Assembly (NCBI GenBank): GCA_030682475.1
Contig: JAUXOA010000083.1
Coordinates: 1 to 64,000 of the forward strand
Direction of reading: 5' to 3'
DNA: 64,000 nucleotides
DNA from: Rhodoferax sp.
GTDB taxonomy: Bacteria; Pseudomonadota; Gammaproteobacteria; Burkholderiales; Burkholderiaceae_C
Below the pieces are notes generated by a model. That model did no database searches and had not been told where the DNA came from. It was given only the letters and a program-made list of their open reading frames with translations. The stretch's first letter is position 1. Each line of letters starts with the position of its first letter. Both the position numbers and the translations under genes were made by a program. Positions 60,403-64,000 of this stretch are shown here, piece by piece.

Positions 60403-61044
60403 TTGGAATCAATGCAAGCTTTTTTCCCCGTGTTGGCGGCCCTTGCCGGCTACCTCATCGGTTCCCTGTCGTTTGCGGTGATTGTCAGCCGCGTCATGGG
60501 CCTGAATGACCCGCGCACTTTTGGCAGTAAAAACCCCGGCGCCACCAATGTGCTGCGATCCGGCAACAAGGCGGCGGCCGTTGTCACGCTGCTGCTCGAC
60601 GTCGCCAAGGGCTGGTTGCCGGTGATGCTGGTCAAGTGGTACGGCAAGCCGTATGGGCTGGAAGACGGCACCATGGCGATGGTCGGCCTGGCTGCCTTTG
60701 TGGGGCATCTCTACCCGGTATTTTTCAAATTTGTGGGCGGCAAGGGCGTGGCCACGGCGCTGGGCGTGCTGCTGGGCATCAGTTGGATTCTGGGCCTGGC
60801 CACCGGCGCCACCTGGCTCATCATGGCCTACTTTTTCCGCTACTCGTCGCTGGCTGCGCTGACGGCAGCGGTGTTTGCACCGGTCTATTACATCTTTGGC
60901 GATGGCACGGCCTGGTACATGAACAAGGGCGTGCTCTTGTCGGTGTCCATCATGTCACTGCTGTTGCTCTACCGCCATGCCGAGAACATTGGCCGTCTGG
61001 TCAAGGGCACAGAGTCCCGGCTGGGTAAAAAAAGTAAATCCTGA
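60403..61044 (+). CDS. plsY: Glycerol-3-phosphate acyltransferase PlsY
   Basis: Integral membrane enzyme of 213 residues that transfers acyl from acyl-phosphate to glycerol-3-phosphate, the first step of phospholipid synthesis in the PlsX/PlsY route. The motifs are [23 protein letters not shown], the KGWLPV segment and [20 protein letters not shown]. At least five helices are visible. TTG at 60403 is used because AGGAG (60391-60395) is 7 bases away; ATG at 60412 is too far. It ends convergently to DUF1501 across a hairpin at 61085. Confidence 0.92.
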   Translation: MESMQAFFPVLAALAGYLIGSLSFAVIVSRVMGLNDPRTFGSKNPGATNVLRSGNKAAAVVTLLLDVAKGWLPVMLVKWYGKPYGLEDGTMAMVGLAAFVGHLYPVFFKFVGGKGVATALGVLLGISWILGLATGATWLIMAYFFRYSSLAALTAAVFAPVYYIFGDGTAWYMNKGVLLSVSIMSLLLLYRHAENIGRLVKGTESRLGKKSKS

Positions 61045-61084
61045 GGCTTGAAAAGCCAGTTACGGCATGGGCTTGGGTTTGTAA

Positions 61085-61127
61085 AAACCATGAAATTCCA
61101 ACATGATATGTTCGAATTTCATGGTTT
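61085..61127. terminator. Near-perfect 43-base palindrome, bidirectional terminator candidate
   Basis: AAACCATGAAATTC (61085-61098) pairs perfectly with 61114-61127, and the centre AACATGATATGTT extends the stem past one mismatch. On the minus strand it is followed by TTTTT, a good intrinsic terminator for the DUF1501 gene. On the plus strand a second weak ATGCT/AGCAT hairpin with a T-rich tail lies at about 61130-61155, after plsY. The palindrome is AT-rich compared with both genes. Confidence 0.7.
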
Positions 61128-61200
61128 AGATGCTGGCATTTATCGAGCATTTTATTTTGTAATTCCAGCCGCCGCGCAGGCAGCTGCGCGCCTGCCGAAC

Positions 61201-62673
61201 CTAAGCCATGAGCCCCAGGTTCACCGGATAGCCCGCACCGCCAAAATGGGTGATGTTCGGCAGGATGCCGGGTAGCTCGGCGTCGGCCACGCCAAACCAC
61301 CTGGCCAGCGTCGCGGCGTACTGGTCCACCGAGGTGCTGGGCAGCAGGCGGCCCTGGCCGACGTGCCACTGGTTCTCGGGAAGGTAGTTGCCGGAAGCGT
61401 CCTTGGTGTCCGACACACTGACAGACGGCGGCGTGCCGTAGAAGGCTCCGCCGTTGACTGCACCACCCACCACAAAATGGTGGCTGCCCCAGCCATGGTC
61501 GGAGCCGTCACCATTGGATGCAAGCGTGCGTCCGAAGTCAGATGCCGTGAAAGAAGTGACCTTATCGGCCACACCCATCTCCACGGTCGCGTTGTAAAAC
61601 GCTGTCATGGCCGCGCTGACCTTGCCCAACAGGCCGCCGTGGTCGCGCAGCAGGTTGTCATGCAAGTCGAATCCGCCCATGGACACCAGAAACACCTGTC
61701 GCCGGGCACCGAGTGCTGCCTGGCCCTTGATCAGGCGGGCCACCATTTTCATTTGCGGCCCCAGGCCATCGGTGGGGAAGACGGTCGTGGGAGCCGCTCC
61801 TGCGAGAGCCGCTGTTACGGATGTTTCGGCGCTGATGGCACGTTTGGTGACGGCATTGTATTCGTTCTCCAGTTTCTGGGCACGCGGTTGCTGGATCAGT
61901 GCATTGATCGCATCACGCACCGCAGTAGATCCGTAGACCGACGAAGTCGCCGGAGTGATCTTGATCGCGCCACTGGTGCTGAGCTGGTACTGCAGTGCCG
62001 TGTCGCCCGACAAAAACACTGCATTGCCGGTGACCGACATGCAGGTGAAGATGGAGCTGGAGTTCAGGCTGTTCGCAATGGCCAGGTCGCCGATGTTGCC
62101 GCCCCAACCCACTTTGGAGCCTTCTGGCGACGAAGACTGCCAGATGGACTGCTGGTCGTTGTGTGAAAAGAGTTGCGGAGGCCGCGGGTAGGCGGTGCGG
62201 TCGGTGCTGTTGTACTGGGCCCGCGTCAAGGGCGCTACCAGCGGCCCCACATTGAGCTGCACCGCCGCTTTGCCGGCGTTGAACAGGCCCGCCAGTCCGG
62301 TCATTGCGGGGTTCAAGGCGTATTGGCGTGCCACGCCCAGCGCGTCCACCGGTGCGGTGGCGGGCGCCAGCAAAGTGGCGGTCAAATCGGACTGCGCCAA
62401 TGCAATGCCGCCGGCGGTGCGGCCTGCGCCGCCGCCCCGAATGGCGCTGTACTTGTCGTAGCTGCTGTTGTCGTAGGTGACCACGGTGTTGGCGTAATCA
62501 TTGGCGCCGTACAGAAACACGCAGACCAGTGCCTTGTAGTCGTTGCCGGGGGCATTGAAGGCTGCTGCCTCACCCATGGCCGCCAGGTTCAGCGCGGTGC
62601 CGGTCATGGCCAATTGGCCGAAACGCTTGAGAAACGCCCTGCGCGTGTGGGGATCGGGTTGCAGAAAATGCAT
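61201..62673 (-). CDS. DUF1501 family protein, probable Tat substrate
   Basis: Protein of 490 residues in the alkaline-phosphatase-like DUF1501 family. The N-terminus RRAFLKRFGQLAMTGTALNL AAMGEAAAF is a twin-arginine signal. Family blocks are LVCVFLYGANDYANTVV, LFSHNDQQSIWQSSSPEGSK VGWGG, SMGGFDLHDNL and DHGWGSHHFVVG. It is encoded 10 bases after a DUF1800 gene, the usual partner, and both are exported; their joint function is not known. ATG at 62673 was chosen over 62709 because it starts just before the signal peptide. Confidence 0.9.
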   Translation of the reverse strand: MHFLQPDPHTRRAFLKRFGQLAMTGTALNLAAMGEAAAFNAPGNDYKALVCVFLYGANDYANTVVTYDNSSYDKYSAIRGGGAGRTAGGIALAQSDLTATLLAPATAPVDALGVARQYALNPAMTGLAGLFNAGKAAVQLNVGPLVAPLTRAQYNSTDRTAYPRPPQLFSHNDQQSIWQSSSPEGSKVGWGGNIGDLAIANSLNSSSIFTCMSVTGNAVFLSGDTALQYQLSTSGAIKITPATSSVYGSTAVRDAINALIQQPRAQKLENEYNAVTKRAISAETSVTAALAGAAPTTVFPTDGLGPQMKMVARLIKGQAALGARRQVFLVSMGGFDLHDNLLRDHGGLLGKVSAAMTAFYNATVEMGVADKVTSFTASDFGRTLASNGDGSDHGWGSHHFVVGGAVNGGAFYGTPPSVSVSDTKDASGNYLPENQWHVGQGRLLPSTSVDQYAATLARWFGVADAELPGILPNITHFGGAGYPVNLGLMA

Positions 62674-62683
62674 GGCGGACTTT

Positions 62684-64000
62684 CTATTTTTGAACCAGGT
62701 ATTCGGCACTGGCCATCACCATCAGCACGGTGCCACAGATGCGGTTGCGCTTGACGGTGTCGGTGCTTGCAACCGTGACCGCTGTCGCGTTGAGCGCATT
62801 GACCATCAGCGTTTGGGTGGCTGCCGACAGCTGGCCCGCACACAGTAGTTTGTTGAGGCGCTGCACCAGGGCCGGCGCATCGGTCACCAACGCCAGTTCA
62901 CCGGTGTAGACCGCCTTGATCTCCCCTGAATTGATGCCGGTGTTGATGACGTTGGTCATGTAGTTGAGGTAGCCACCGACGCTGGTTTCATTGACCAGTT
63001 GGAACTCCGGGGCCACGGCACCCGCACTCAGTGCGGTAGACGGAGGCACATAGCCGGGCCGGAAGAAATTGAACACCGATGGTGAACGCAACGGACTTTG
63101 CCCCAACTGCGTGGAAGGATTGCTGAGGTCGCCAATCTTCCAGGAATCGCTGGCGGAAGTGACGTTGAAAGTGCGCGTCCATTGCACCAGCCGCACCATG
63201 GGTTCGCGCAATTTGCCAAACTCTGCCTGGGTCAAGCCGTCCGGGCCGCGCGCTTCGTCGTCGAGCAAAGTCGCCTTGTAAATCGCGGCCAGGTCACCGC
63301 GCACACCCTTGCCGTTGTCCGCAAACACCGCGGCCACACGACCCACATAGGCTGCGCTTGGATTGCTGGTGACCAAGCGCTGAATGAGTTGTTTACTGAA
63401 GAATGGTGCGGTGTTGGGGTGATTGAACAGGGTATCCAGTGCAATTTTGAGTGCGTCCTTGGCTGTGGCGTTGACCGCGACCGTCGCACCCAGGAAAGTC
63501 GAGGCCAGCGTGGAATGGTTGCTCGCCACTTGCGCCATCGGCAGGCGCGCAAATGCCGTGTTACCCACGTTGCGGCTACCACCGCCCGTCTGGGGAATGG
63601 CGGTCACCACATTTTGGCTGGTGTCCACGTCATAACCCGTGAACACCTGAGCCAGGTTGCTGACGTCGCTGGCGGTATAGGTGTCCGTCTTTACTCCACC
63701 GGTGAGCTTGGGCGTGCCATCGGCATTGAGCAGCACCAGCCCCAGACTAAAGAGCTGCATTACCTCGCGTGCGTAATTTTCATCCGGCTGGCTGCCCTTG
63801 CCATCGGCCTTCTTGTTGCCTTTGGTGTTGAGGTAGTAGCCCATCGCGGCATTCAGGGTGATCGCCTCCAAAAGGTCGCGGTAATTGCCAAAGGCGTGGG
63901 TGTTGAGCACATCCCAATACGCCGCTGCAGCGTGGCTGCGCCAGTTGAAACTCAGCCCGTTGGACGACACCACAAAAAATTCGGACAAGGCCAACGCCAT
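62684..64000 (-). CDS. DUF1800 family protein (partial, 5' end beyond window)
   Basis: At least 438 residues of a DUF1800 protein; the reading frame is open to the window edge and the N-terminal export signal is not included. The diagnostic block PDENYAREVMQLFSLGL is present, along with LAQVFTGYD, NHPNTAPFFSKQLIQRLV, VAAVFADNGKGVRGDLAAI and SPLRSPSVFNFFRPGYVPP. The family is usually encoded directly upstream of a DUF1501 protein, as here. Function unknown. Confidence 0.88.
   Translation of the reverse strand: MALALSEFFVVSSNGLSFNWRSHAAAAYWDVLNTHAFGNYRDLLEAITLNAAMGYYLNTKGNKKADGKGSQPDENYAREVMQLFSLGLVLLNADGTPKLTGGVKTDTYTASDVSNLAQVFTGYDVDTSQNVVTAIPQTGGGSRNVGNTAFARLPMAQVASNHSTLASTFLGATVAVNATAKDALKIALDTLFNHPNTAPFFSKQLIQRLVTSNPSAAYVGRVAAVFADNGKGVRGDLAAIYKATLLDDEARGPDGLTQAEFGKLREPMVRLVQWTRTFNVTSASDSWKIGDLSNPSTQLGQSPLRSPSVFNFFRPGYVPPSTALSAGAVAPEFQLVNETSVGGYLNYMTNVINTGINSGEIKAVYTGELALVTDAPALVQRLNKLLCAGQLSAATQTLMVNALNATAVTVASTDTVKRNRICGTVLMVMASAEYLVQK

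Noticed and set aside
1-64000. tRNA, rRNA or CRISPR loci
   Set aside because: No cloverleaf-like segments ending in GGTTCGA-type T-arms, no rRNA sequence and no regularly spaced repeat-spacer pattern were found by eye.

Overview
The window is GC-rich, densely coding chromosomal DNA. It most likely comes from a betaproteobacterium of the order Burkholderiales, family Comamonadaceae (Rhodoferax/Polaromonas-like). This is inferred from the AapJQMP transporter, a class II (B12-dependent) ribonucleotide reductase, the pcm-rhodanese-tolC order next to waaA, and short dispersed repeats of a kind common in that family. No rRNA, tRNA, CRISPR array or prophage was seen.

Layout. 0-2 kb: an intact IS1182-type element. 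2-5.2 kb: divergent miaB and ettA. 5.2-11.7 kb: a minus-strand operon encoding a general L-amino-acid ABC importer (aapJQMP), then a P1/DmpA-NylC-type peptidase and an orphan membrane-anchored TAXI solute-binding protein. 11.9-16.8 kb: an RTX/DUF4214 surface protein with a decayed fragment of a relative beside it, a beta-lactamase-fold hydrolase, a PLP ammonia-lyase and a universal stress protein. 16.8-17.3 kb is a gene graveyard: hicAB remnants and the 3' end of a second TAXI gene. 17.3-22.6 kb: a signalling cassette of periplasmic binding protein, hybrid histidine kinase and REC-EAL phosphodiesterase. 22.6-31.1 kb: nrdJ, argA and hrpA. 31.2-39.8 kb: a flavin monooxygenase/SDR region, cyclopropane synthase and a DMT exporter, interrupted by two small inserts. 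One insert carries a HigBA-type toxin-antitoxin pair with a DsbB/DsbA-like pair; the other carries a HEPN/MNT pair. Each insert lies between long direct repeats made of the neighbouring genes' ends.

39.7-41.9 kb: alkylation repair (ogt and an Ada-AlkA fusion). 42-45.9 kb: LPS core genes (phosphohexomutase, waaC, waaA) in overlapping frames. 45.8-52.8 kb: an RND efflux system (adaptor, pump, pcm, rhodanese, TolC). Its tetR-like regulator gene is reduced to a 3' stub next to a truncated hsdM. 53.6-64 kb: a CorC-type protein, apaH, an alpha/beta hydrolase, an acyl-CoA synthetase, an aldo-keto reductase, DUF3297, plsY, and a DUF1800-DUF1501 pair running off the window end.

The most distinctive theme is how often conserved genes carry in-frame insertions of short repeats. 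Inverted REP-like repeats occur in hrpA, the RND pump and the hybrid kinase. AT-rich palindromic repeats occur in waaC, waaA and probably hrpA. A third repeat occurs in the phosphohexomutase. The second theme is the cluster of three long-direct-repeat structures between 32.2 and 38.9 kb, two of which enclose toxin-antitoxin genes.
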